From Porticoccaceae bacterium (GTDB taxonomy: Bacteria > Pseudomonadota > Gammaproteobacteria > Pseudomonadales > Porticoccaceae), in NCBI GenBank assembly GCA_002591625.1, contig PCDB01000026.1:19528-25475 (forward strand): 5,948 nucleotides of DNA. Direction: 5' to 3'. A model generated the notes under the pieces. That model did not search any database. It was not told the origin of the DNA and worked only from the letters and a program-made list of their open reading frames with translations. The translations under genes and the position numbers were made by a program. Shown here piece by piece: positions 1-5,948 of the stretch (position 1 is its first letter; the number at the start of each line of letters is the position of its first letter).

Positions 1-1
1 G

Positions 2-646
2 CGCATAAACTCGATACTGCCTGTTGATAAATATAGTGCAGATCACTTTATAGTTATGGCTACGGCGAACGGAACTATTAAAAAAACATTACTATCCCAT
101 TATTCAAAACCTCGAACCGTGGGTTTGCGCGCGGTTGATTTGGTTGGTGATGACACGCTGATCGGGACCGCCGTTGTAGATGGAACGAAAGATATCATGT
201 TGTTTAGCAGCGAGGGTAAGGCTGTTCGGTTTGATGAAAAAGATGTAAGAGCTACGGGTCGTGTCTCCAAAGGCGTCAGAGGGATGCGATTACCTCCTGA
301 CCACAGAGTTATATCTATGGTAATCCCTGAATCAGATGGGTATCTATTGACGGTAAGCCAAAATGGATTTGGAAAGCGGACGCCCACAGCGGAATATCCA
401 ACAAAAGGCCGAGGAGGAAAGGGTATGAAGGCGATGCAAGCCAGTGACCGAAATGGACCTTTAGTAGGAGCTTCTCAAATTTTTTCGGGTGAGCAAGTAA
501 TTTTGATATCTGACCAGGGCACCATGGTCAGAATCCCTTCAGATCAAGTTTCAGTTTTCGGACGCAATACTCAAGGAGTTATAGTGATGCGGCTCAAAGC
601 GTCTGAAAGTTTAAAGAGTTTAGCTCGGGTTTCTGAGCCAGAGTAG
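2..646 (+). CDS. gyrA: DNA gyrase subunit A, C-terminal part (5'-truncated)
   Basis: The frame is open from base 2 and runs past the ATG at 56, which is an internal Met, so this is the end of a longer gene. 214 residues are visible. GyrA is the breakage-reunion subunit of gyrase, and its C-terminal domain is a beta-pinwheel that wraps DNA to allow negative supercoiling. About four blade repeats can be seen: MATANGTIKK near visible residues 19-28, MLFSSEGKAVRF near 66-77, LLTVSQNGFGKRT near 115-127 and ILISDQGTMVRI near 167-178. Each is followed by a loop containing a G-x-G-type turn. A box-like GRGGKG lies at 136-141 (bases 407-424), but the canonical GyrA box (QRRGGKG) of the first blade should lie upstream of the window. 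The similarity to E. coli GyrA is continuous (YPTK, RNTQGV, RVSEPE equivalents). The protein ends almost directly after the last blade and lacks the long acidic tail of E. coli GyrA. ParC is the alternative, but ParC has a shorter and less regular C-terminal domain. The position upstream of pheA also favours gyrA. Confidence 0.96.
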   Translation, partial: RINSILPVDKYSADHFIVMATANGTIKKTLLSHYSKPRTVGLRAVDLVGDDTLIGTAVVDGTKDIMLFSSEGKAVRFDEKDVRATGRVSKGVRGMRLPPDHRVISMVIPESDGYLLTVSQNGFGKRTPTAEYPTKGRGGKGMKAMQASDRNGPLVGASQIFSGEQVILISDQGTMVRIPSDQVSVFGRNTQGVIVMRLKASESLKSLARVSEPE

Positions 647-677
647 TTTGATGACGGAGATAGCGTTTCTGAAGATT

Positions 678-683
678 AGGGAG
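678..683 (+). promoter_or_regulatory. Shine-Dalgarno of pheA
   Basis: AGGGAG lies 8 bases before the ATG at 692. An in-frame TAG at 677-679 overlaps it, so no longer pheA start is possible and 692 is fixed as the upstream-most start. The 45-base gyrA-pheA gap shows no T-run hairpin, no leader peptide of the pheL type and no obvious promoter. Confidence 0.75.
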
Positions 684-691
684 TCTTTGCC

Positions 692-1777
692 ATGTCTAGA
701 AAAGGTCAATTGCAAGCCTCAAGAGAAAAAATAGATGCTATTGATGATGAAGTGATAGCTTTAATCAGTCGACGTGCTGAACTTGCAAAACAGATAGCGG
801 ATCTCAAACGGAAAGAAGGCACAATCTCTTATTATCGGCCTGAACGAGAGGCCGAAGTCCTGCGCCGAGTGATGACTGGTAATCCTGGGCCACTCAGCAG
901 TAAAGAAATGGCGGTTTTGTTTAGGCAAATTATGTCCGCGTGTTTGGCGCTAGAGGAACCTATCAAGGTCGCATATCTAGGTCCGGAAGGTACTTTCACT
1001 CAGGAAGCAACGCTTAAACATTTTGGTCAGTCGGTTACAACTTCTCCAAAGTTAACTATCGATGAAGTATTTAGAGATGTAGAGGCTGAGAGGTGTGATT
1101 ATGGCGTGGTGCCGGTTGAGAACTCAACCGAAGGGATCATAAATCAGACTCTCGATAGTTTTATAGACTCCTCGCTGAGTATTTGTGGTGAAGTTGAGCT
1201 ACCGATTCATCAACATTTCTTAGTCGGTGTAAATGCACAAGACACGAAAATTACCCGGGTTTATTCTCATTCACAATCTCTTGCCCAGTGTCGGCATTGG
1301 CTTGACGCGAATTACCCTAAAATAGAAAGGATAGCGGTGAGTAGTAATGCCGAGGCATCTAAGAGAGCTGCGGGCGAATGGAATGCTGCAGCGATTGCAG
1401 GCGAGGCATGTACTAACCTTTATGAACTTATCAAGGTTTCTGCGAACATAGAAGATAAGCCAGACAACTCGACTAGGTTCCTGATTGTTGGGCGAAAAAG
1501 CATTCCTCCGAGTGGGGATGACAAAACGTCTATCGTTGTTTCCGTAAGAAATAAACCTGGAGCCCTGCACACTTTATTAACTCCGTTCCATGATAAAAAT
1601 ATTGATCTGACCAGAGTGGAAACAAGGCCATCAAAAAGTGGTAAATGGTCATATTTATTTTTTATAGACTTTTTGGGTCACCGTGAAGACGTTCCTGTAA
1701 GAAAAATTTTTGATGGCTTATCAGACAAAAATGCTAACGTTCGGGTGCTGGGCTCTTATCCTCGCGCTGTTATATAG
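692..1777 (+). CDS. pheA: Bifunctional chorismate mutase / prephenate dehydratase (P-protein)
   Basis: This cytoplasmic enzyme converts chorismate to prephenate and then to phenylpyruvate, the committed branch to phenylalanine. The 361-residue length is normal for the family. Residues 1-90 are an AroQ-type helical chorismate mutase: Arg11, Arg28 and Lys39 fall at the same positions as the E. coli active-site residues, followed by YRPERE (48-53). Position 88 is Glu where E. coli has Gln88; Pseudomonas P-proteins, as recalled, also carry Glu here. Residues 91-275 are the prephenate dehydratase domain, with AYLGPEGTF (94-102), VPVENSTEG (140-148) and the catalytic NSTRF motif (259-263). Residues 278-355 are an ACT domain with GALH (290-293) and ETRP (310-313), equivalent to the GALV and ESRP phenylalanine-binding motifs of E. 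coli. Feedback inhibition by phenylalanine is therefore likely. The gene sits 45 bases after gyrA, where Pseudomonas would have serC in between. It probably belongs to the same transcript as its neighbours. Confidence 0.97.
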   Translation: MSRKGQLQASREKIDAIDDEVIALISRRAELAKQIADLKRKEGTISYYRPEREAEVLRRVMTGNPGPLSSKEMAVLFRQIMSACLALEEPIKVAYLGPEGTFTQEATLKHFGQSVTTSPKLTIDEVFRDVEAERCDYGVVPVENSTEGIINQTLDSFIDSSLSICGEVELPIHQHFLVGVNAQDTKITRVYSHSQSLAQCRHWLDANYPKIERIAVSSNAEASKRAAGEWNAAAIAGEACTNLYELIKVSANIEDKPDNSTRFLIVGRKSIPPSGDDKTSIVVSVRNKPGALHTLLTPFHDKNIDLTRVETRPSKSGKWSYLFFIDFLGHREDVPVRKIFDGLSDKNANVRVLGSYPRAVI

Positions 1778-1844
1778 ACATCTTCGTCTTCAGTTTTTTT
1801 AGAGCTCAAATTTCTGTGTTAAAAAATCATTCATGGATTTATAG
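1778..1844 (+). other. AT-rich pheA to tyrA-aroA spacer
   Basis: This 67-base gap occupies the place where Pseudomonas carries hisC, and no trace of an aminotransferase coding sequence fits in it. It contains a seven-T run (1794-1800) preceded only by a weak 4-bp stem, AGAC (1776-1779) with GTCT (1786-1789). That is too weak to call an intrinsic terminator. Just before the next gene is a three-codon mini-ORF, ATG GAT TTA TAG (1833-1844), whose stop directly abuts the tyrA ATG. No good Shine-Dalgarno precedes 1845; the best is GGA at 1835-1837. No convincing promoter hexamer pair was found. Confidence 0.6.
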
Positions 1845-4082
1845 ATGACAAAAAATATAGAGAAAACATCACCTAGACTAAATAAGTTGGTGGTCATTGG
1901 ACTTGGTCTTATCGGTGCGAGTGTCGCCAAAGCAGCGAGAGAGAGGAACTTAGCGGCAGAGGTAATTGGTTTGTCGAGACGGTCTTCAACCTTGGAATTG
2001 GCCTTGGTAAATGGCGTTATTGATCGCGCAGAGAAGAGCTTTAAAGACCTTGCTCCGGAGCTTGGTTTCGGGGACTTAGTTTTAATCGGTGTACCTACAT
2101 TGACTGTACCATCGGTTTTGAGAGATTGTTACGAATTACTCTCTGAAAGTGTTACCTTGACGGACGTTGCTAGCGTCAAGGGCAGCATAGTCAAGAGTGC
2201 TCAAAATATCTATGGCCATATTCCTCCCCAGCTAGTGCCCGGGCATCCGATAGCAGGATCCGAAAAAAGTGGAGTGAATGCAGCAATATCGAACCTTTTC
2301 GAAGGGCATCGTGTAATCTTAACCCCAGTGGAAGAAACCGCTGAAAGTCATTTTGATAGGGTCCTCGCCCTATGGGAGGGAGTGGGTGCAGCTGTCTCTC
2401 GCATGGGTGTTGTTAAACATGATGAGATACTAGCTGCAACTAGTCATTTGCCGCACCTTCTTGCGTTCTCGCTAGTTGATACTCTCGCAGGCCGGAGTGA
2501 TTACCAAGAAATTATAAAATTCGCCGCAGGAGGTTTTCGGGACTTCACTCGAATAGCTGCCAGCGACCCCATCATGTGGCGAGATATCACATTAGCGAAT
2601 AAAGAGTCGATCCTCAATATTTTGGAAGATGTGATTAATGATTTTAATGTTTTGCGGAGCGCTGTTCGAGATTCTAATGAGAAATACCTGCTGGATGTAT
2701 TCAATCATGCTCAACATGCTCGTCAGCGCCATGAGAAGCAACTAAAAACAGAGGAAGTTTCCCTTGATAAAGCATATTCTTTCCATGTGTGCCCGGGCGG
2801 ACATGCTTGTGCCGAGCTAGAGATTCCAGGGGATAAATCAATTTCACATCGTTCTGTGATGCTTGGATCACTGGCACACGGTATGACTGAAGTAACGGGT
2901 TTTTTGGAGGGCGAAGACAGCTTGGCAACGCTAAAAGTATTTCGAGACTTGGGCGTCATAATTGAAGGTCCTGCCCAAGGTCGGCTTGCAATTCATGGCG
3001 CAGGATTACATGGTTTAAAGAAGCCTTCCGAGCCTTTATATTTTGGCAATTCTGGAACATCCATGCGTTTGTTGAGCGGGATTCTTGTTGGCCAGAGCTT
3101 TGACAGTATTTTGGAAGGTGATGCTTCCTTGTCAAAGAGACCGATGGAAAGGATTGTTCACCCACTTGAAAGAATGGGTGCCAGTTTGTCTGTTTCTAAA
3201 AGCATGACTCCTCCAATTTCGATTGTTGGAGTTCGGACTCTAAATGCAATTGATTATGTAATGCCTATAGCAAGTGCTCAGGTGAAGTCTTGTATCTTGC
3301 TGGCGGGACTATATGCAAAAGGTATTACGAAAATTTATGAGCCAGCACCCACAAGAGATCATACTGAAAGGATGTTGCGCGGCTTTGGGTACAAAGTACA
3401 AACTGCCGGGCAAACTATTATCTTGGAGGGAGGTGGCACCCTGAGAGCTAGTCGTATCGATATCCCAGGCGATATTTCGTCAGCCGCCTTTTTTATGGTT
3501 GCCGCTGCAATAACTCCTGGATCTGATATTTGGATGAAAAATATAGGAGTAAATGATACTCGAGTTGGAATAATTAACATCCTACGTCTAATGGGAACAC
3601 AGATTGATCTTTTTAATTGCCGAGAGATGGCCGGCGAACCGGTCGCTGACATTCGAGTGCGTTATAAAAGGCTGGAGGGTATTGATATACCAATTGGACA
3701 GGTTCCTCTTGCTATTGATGAGTTTCCGGCGATTTTTGTTGCAGCCGCATGCGCTAACGGACTTACGCGATTAGCGGGCGCCAGTGAATTGCGTGTTAAA
3801 GAGAGTGATCGTATTTCAGCGATGGCAGACGGATTAAGTATACTCGGCATAAGTGTGCTCCAAAAGGATGATGGCATCGAGATTATGGGAGGTCAAATTG
3901 GTTCTGGTGAGATAGACAGTCATGGTGATCACCGAGTTGCGATGGCTTTCAGCATAGCAGCACTCAGAGCGACCGGTGCTATTATTATCAATGATTGCGA
4001 AAATGTTGGGACGTCTTTCCCAAATTTTGCTCAACTAGCGCAGATTATCGGAGTGGATATAAAGGTGGGGGGTGCAAGTTAA
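1845..4082 (+). CDS. tyrA-aroA: TyrA-AroA fusion: prephenate/arogenate dehydrogenase + EPSP synthase
   Basis: One 745-residue frame carries two enzymes. Residues 15-295 are TyrA, the oxidative decarboxylation of prephenate (or arogenate) towards tyrosine: Rossmann motif GLGLIG (19-24), TDVASVKG (106-113), HPIAGSEKSG (134-143), SHLPH (200-204) and FRDFTRIA (231-238). Ser110, His134, His204 and Arg236 are the likely active-site residues by family comparison. After beta-2 the sequence reads Ser44-Arg45-Arg46 rather than an acidic residue, which suggests NADP use (inference). Residues 296-318 form a linker. Residues 319-745 are 3-phosphoshikimate 1-carboxyvinyltransferase (EPSP from shikimate-3-phosphate and PEP): PGDKSISHR (328-336), GNSGTSMR (401-408), DASLSKRPM (426-434), SAQVK (477-481), TRDHTERM (503-510), IDEFP (624-628) and RVKESDR (650-656). 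These fit the class II type. The upstream in-frame TAG at 1842-1844 excludes a longer protein. The same fusion is known in Pseudomonas and relatives. No ACT domain is seen, so regulation by tyrosine is not evident. Confidence 0.96.
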   Translation: MTKNIEKTSPRLNKLVVIGLGLIGASVAKAARERNLAAEVIGLSRRSSTLELALVNGVIDRAEKSFKDLAPELGFGDLVLIGVPTLTVPSVLRDCYELLSESVTLTDVASVKGSIVKSAQNIYGHIPPQLVPGHPIAGSEKSGVNAAISNLFEGHRVILTPVEETAESHFDRVLALWEGVGAAVSRMGVVKHDEILAATSHLPHLLAFSLVDTLAGRSDYQEIIKFAAGGFRDFTRIAASDPIMWRDITLANKESILNILEDVINDFNVLRSAVRDSNEKYLLDVFNHAQHARQRHEKQLKTEEVSLDKAYSFHVCPGGHACAELEIPGDKSISHRSVMLGSLAHGMTEVTGFLEGEDSLATLKVFRDLGVIIEGPAQGRLAIHGAGLHGLKKPSEPLYFGNSGTSMRLLSGILVGQSFDSILEGDASLSKRPMERIVHPLERMGASLSVSKSMTPPISIVGVRTLNAIDYVMPIASAQVKSCILLAGLYAKGITKIYEPAPTRDHTERMLRGFGYKVQTAGQTIILEGGGTLRASRIDIPGDISSAAFFMVAAAITPGSDIWMKNIGVNDTRVGIINILRLMGTQIDLFNCREMAGEPVADIRVRYKRLEGIDIPIGQVPLAIDEFPAIFVAAACANGLTRLAGASELRVKESDRISAMADGLSILGISVLQKDDGIEIMGGQIGSGEIDSHGDHRVAMAFSIAALRATGAIIINDCENVGTSFPNFAQLAQIIGVDIKVGGAS
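4064..4072 (+). promoter_or_regulatory. G-rich ribosome-binding region for cmk inside the aroA end
   Basis: GGTGGGGGG lies within the last codons of tyrA-aroA, with its 3' end 12 bases before the cmk ATG at 4085. Only two bases separate the aroA stop (4080-4082) from that ATG, so cmk translation is probably coupled to aroA termination. The spacing is on the long side and the match to AGGAGG is imperfect. Confidence 0.45.
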
Positions 4083-4084
4083 AA

Positions 4085-4780
4085 ATGTCCTCAGTCAACA
4101 TTATAACCATTGACGGTCCGAGCGGAGTGGGAAAAGGAACAGCTGGAGTCGTTATTGCAAAAAAGTTGAAGTATGATTATCTGGACAGTGGTGCTCTATA
4201 CAGATTGCTAGCTTTAGGGGCGCAACGTCATAATGTTGAATTGGAGAATGAAGCAAGTTTGGTTGCATTGGCCGGACACTTTGACATAGCGTTTTCAGAT
4301 GATGAAAATGGTGAAATTAAAACTTTCTTTGAAGGAGAAGACGTTAGCGGCCCCCTACGCTCAGAATCCATAGCACAATTTGCGTCTCAAGTGGCTACTT
4401 ATCCTAGCGTTCGAAGCGCTCTTTTGGACCGTCAGCGCCTATTTGCAGTCGAACCTGGTTTGATCGCCGATGGCAGAGATATGGGAACAGTGGTGTTTCC
4501 TGATGCAGCCTTAAAATTCTTTTTGAACGCTAGCTTTGACGCTCGGGCTTCTAGGCGACATAAACAGTTGATTGAAAGGGGTGAAAATGTTAGTCTTCGC
4601 GCCGTTCGAGACCAGCTCCAAGATAGAGACAGTCGCGACCAAAACCGCTTGGTGTCTCCTCTGTTTCCGGCAGAGGATGCAGTAGAGATAGACACCTCGA
4701 ACATGACAGCTGATGAAGTCGTCAATACTCTCTTGGAAATAGTTGCGCTCAAGGGTTTTTTTGCGGAAGCAAACGCGTAG
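4085..4780 (+). CDS. cmk: Cytidylate (CMP/dCMP) kinase
   Basis: Cytoplasmic nucleoside monophosphate kinase that phosphorylates CMP and dCMP with ATP. The length of 231 residues is close to E. coli Cmk. The P-loop GPSGVGKGT is at 11-19. LDSGALYR (33-40) gives the CMP-binding Ser35 and Arg40. Arg110, the DGRDMGTVVFPDA stretch (129-141, with Arg131 and Asp132), and Arg181 and Arg188 in the lid-like DRDSRDQNR (180-188) match the E. coli substrate- and phosphate-binding residues almost number for number. The frame is open upstream to an ATG at 3995, but that would add 30 unrelated residues inside aroA. The ATG at 4085 gives the family N-terminus (a few residues before ITIDGPSG) and is chosen. It lies two bases after the tyrA-aroA stop and just ahead of rpsA, the classic cmk-rpsA pairing. 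No missing residues or frameshifts were seen. Confidence 0.97.
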   Translation: MSSVNIITIDGPSGVGKGTAGVVIAKKLKYDYLDSGALYRLLALGAQRHNVELENEASLVALAGHFDIAFSDDENGEIKTFFEGEDVSGPLRSESIAQFASQVATYPSVRSALLDRQRLFAVEPGLIADGRDMGTVVFPDAALKFFLNASFDARASRRHKQLIERGENVSLRAVRDQLQDRDSRDQNRLVSPLFPAEDAVEIDTSNMTADEVVNTLLEIVALKGFFAEANA

Positions 4781-4884
4781 TGTTGCTGAGAAGTGTTGAT
4801 GTGGAAAAATTATTTTCAATGTCCCACTGGATAGGGTTTTGCAGTCGGATAGCGTGATTTTTTATAAAGTAAAGGTAAAGTTTT
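4781..4884 (+). promoter_or_regulatory. rpsA leader region
   Basis: A 104-base non-coding gap, the longest in the window, precedes rpsA. In E. coli the rpsA leader is structured and is the target of S1 autorepression, so a similar role is possible here, but this is inference. Visible elements are a GGATAG direct repeat (4829-4834 and 4847-4852), a short GTGG/CCAC pairing (4801-4804 with 4824-4827), and a TATAAA (4863-4868) set 18 bases after a poor -35, TTGCAG (4839-4844). That promoter would start transcription almost on the ribosome-binding site, so it is doubtful. No terminator hairpin separates cmk from rpsA, so read-through from upstream is expected. Confidence 0.4.
4871..4875 (+). promoter_or_regulatory. 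Weak Shine-Dalgarno of rpsA
   Basis: AAAGG lies 9 bases before the ATG at 4885 in an A/T-rich setting. It matches the anti-SD only partly. E. coli rpsA also lacks a strong SD, which fits translational autoregulation by S1. Confidence 0.5.
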
Positions 4885-5948
4885 ATGAGTGAGAGCTTTC
4901 AAGAATTATTCGAAGAAAGTCTGAGAACTGTCGAAATGAATCCGGGCGCTATAATCACTGGTGTAGTAATAGATATAGATAAAGATTGGGTCACAGTGCA
5001 TGCAGGATTAAAATCTGAAGGGATTATACCGGTTGATCAATTCTTTGATGAAAAAGGTGAAATCAATATAACCGTAGGTGAAGAAGTTCAGGTTGCCTTG
5101 GAAGCGGTAGAAGATGGATTTGGACTTACCCGGCTGTCTCGCGAAAAGGCGCGGAGAGCTGAATCTTGGATTGATCTTGAGGCGGCTCACAAGGCTGATG
5201 AGGTGGTGCACGGTATAATTAATGGTAAGGTTAAGGGTGGTTTTACGGTGGATGTCCGAGGATTGCGGGCTTTTCTCCCGGGTTCTTTGGTTGATGTCCG
5301 TCCTCTTAGGGAAATTACTCATTTAGAGGGTAAAGAGCTTGAATTCAAAGTCATAAAACTCGACGCAAAGCGCAATAATGTGGTTGTTAGCAGACGAGCT
5401 GTGATGGAGAGTGCGAACTCTGCAGAGCGCGATGCTCTTTTAGAAAATCTCGAGGAAGGCTCTTCGCTTAAGGGTGTTATAAAAAACCTAACCGATTATG
5501 GTGCTTTCGTTGATTTGGGTGGCGTCGATGGATTGCTGCATATAACTGATATGTCTTGGAAACGCATTAAGCATCCATCTGAGATGATCAGTGTGGGCGA
5601 TGAGATTGATGTTAAGGTTTTGAAATTTGATCGGGAACGCAACAGGGTTTCTCTCGGGATGAAACAAATGGGAGAAGATCCTTGGGGAGATATTAAAGCT
5701 CGATACCCTGTAGGGGCTAGAACGAGTGCAAAGATTACAAATCTTACCGATTATGGATGTTTCGCCGAACTAGAAGATGGAGTCGAAGGACTTGTGCATG
5801 TGTCCGAAATGGATTGGACTAATAAAAATGTTCATCCATCAAAGATTGTTCAATTAGGTGACGACGTTGAAGTTATGGTTTTGGACATTGATGAGGAGCG
5901 CCGGCGCATATCTCTCGGCATCAAACAATGTTTTGCAAATCCGTGGGA
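4885..5948 (+). CDS. rpsA: 30S ribosomal protein S1, N-terminal part (3'-truncated by window end)
   Basis: The frame is open from the ATG at 4885 to the window edge with no stop: 354 full codons plus two bases, against 557 residues in E. coli S1. S1 binds mRNA and docks on the 30S subunit to help initiation on structured or weak-SD messages. The start [13 protein letters not shown] matches the E. coli N-terminus closely. Four S1 (OB-fold) domains can be read: about 19-87, 105-171, 192-260 and 277-346. Domain 2 holds GKVKGGFTV (114-122) and RAFLPGS (128-134). Domains 3 and 4 hold [10 protein letters not shown] (201-210) and [10 protein letters not shown] (286-295), each followed by the G-L-x-H-[IV] strand. 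The first two domains are the ribosome-docking part; domains 3-4 begin the RNA-binding part. The linker motif GEDPW (263-267) and the terminal NPW mark the joins to domains 4 and 5. Being next to cmk supports the call. The missing remainder should hold domains 5-6, and ihfB often follows in gammaproteobacteria. Confidence 0.98.
   Translation, partial: MSESFQELFEESLRTVEMNPGAIITGVVIDIDKDWVTVHAGLKSEGIIPVDQFFDEKGEINITVGEEVQVALEAVEDGFGLTRLSREKARRAESWIDLEAAHKADEVVHGIINGKVKGGFTVDVRGLRAFLPGSLVDVRPLREITHLEGKELEFKVIKLDAKRNNVVVSRRAVMESANSAERDALLENLEEGSSLKGVIKNLTDYGAFVDLGGVDGLLHITDMSWKRIKHPSEMISVGDEIDVKVLKFDRERNRVSLGMKQMGEDPWGDIKARYPVGARTSAKITNLTDYGCFAELEDGVEGLVHVSEMDWTNKNVHPSKIVQLGDDVEVMVLDIDEERRRISLGIKQCFANPW

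Noticed and set aside
56..58. ATG at 56 as a start codon
   Set aside because: The frame stays open to base 2 and the upstream residues (LPVDKY...DHFIV) continue the GyrA similarity, so this is an internal methionine.
407..424. GRGGKG in gyrA taken as the canonical GyrA box
   Set aside because: It lies in a late blade of the pinwheel, while the true GyrA box belongs to the first blade, upstream of this window. Box-like loops in later blades are common.
3995..4084. Longer cmk start at the ATG at 3995
   Set aside because: It would add 30 residues without resemblance to Cmk and overlap the aroA coding end by about 88 bases. The start at 4085 gives the normal Cmk N-terminus.
4758..4773. Hairpin TTTGC-GGAA-GCAAA at the cmk 3' end as a terminator
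   Set aside because: The T-run precedes the stem instead of following it on the + strand, the stem is only 5 bp, and it lies within the last cmk codons.
4839..4868. TTGCAG ... TATAAA as an rpsA promoter
   Set aside because: The -35 matches the consensus at only three positions and the predicted start would fall on the ribosome-binding site. It is kept only as a remark in the leader entry.
5008..5322. 104-codon open frame on the minus strand inside rpsA
   Set aside because: It lies opposite strongly conserved S1 coding sequence and its translation shows no recognisable domain. It is treated as a shadow, like the other minus-strand frames in the window.
5491..5756. Direct repeat ACCGATTATGG at 5491-5501 and 5746-5756
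   Set aside because: Both copies encode the same TDYG turn of consecutive S1 domains, so the repeat is explained by protein domain repetition.

Overview
The window is a compact run of housekeeping genes, all on the + strand: the end of gyrA, then pheA, a fused tyrA-aroA, cmk and the first two thirds of rpsA. The gene order and fusion point to a gammaproteobacterium outside the enteric group. The same chain forms the core of the mixed-function supraoperon known from Pseudomonas (gyrA-serC-pheA-hisC-tyrA/aroA-cmk-rpsA), and every protein resembles Pseudomonas or E. coli homologues along its length. By eye (not counted), base composition is in the mid-40s % GC, lower than in Pseudomonas. A marine or other lower-GC gammaproteobacterium would fit, but the sequence does not prove it.

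Layout: bases 2-646 encode the last 214 residues of the DNA gyrase A subunit. After 45 bases comes pheA (692-1777, chorismate mutase / prephenate dehydratase). After a 67-base AT-rich gap comes tyrA-aroA (1845-4082), a prephenate/arogenate dehydrogenase fused to a class II-type EPSP synthase. cmk (4085-4780, cytidylate kinase) starts two bases after the aroA stop. A 104-base leader precedes rpsA (4885 to the window end), which encodes ribosomal protein S1 through its fourth S1 domain. The window contains no RNA gene, mobile element, CRISPR array or convincing intrinsic terminator.

How the genes work together: AroA makes EPSP, the precursor of chorismate. PheA and TyrA convert chorismate and prephenate towards phenylalanine and tyrosine. 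Cmk supplies CDP/dCDP, S1 supports translation initiation and gyrase controls supercoiling. The aromatic branch is therefore embedded in growth-linked genes. Relative to the Pseudomonas arrangement, both aminotransferase genes (serC before pheA, hisC after it) are missing, leaving only short gaps.

Nothing here looks like an undescribed system. The points most worth a second look are the contracted supraoperon, a Ser-Arg-Arg cofactor motif in TyrA that suggests NADP rather than NAD, and the weak translation start of tyrA-aroA.
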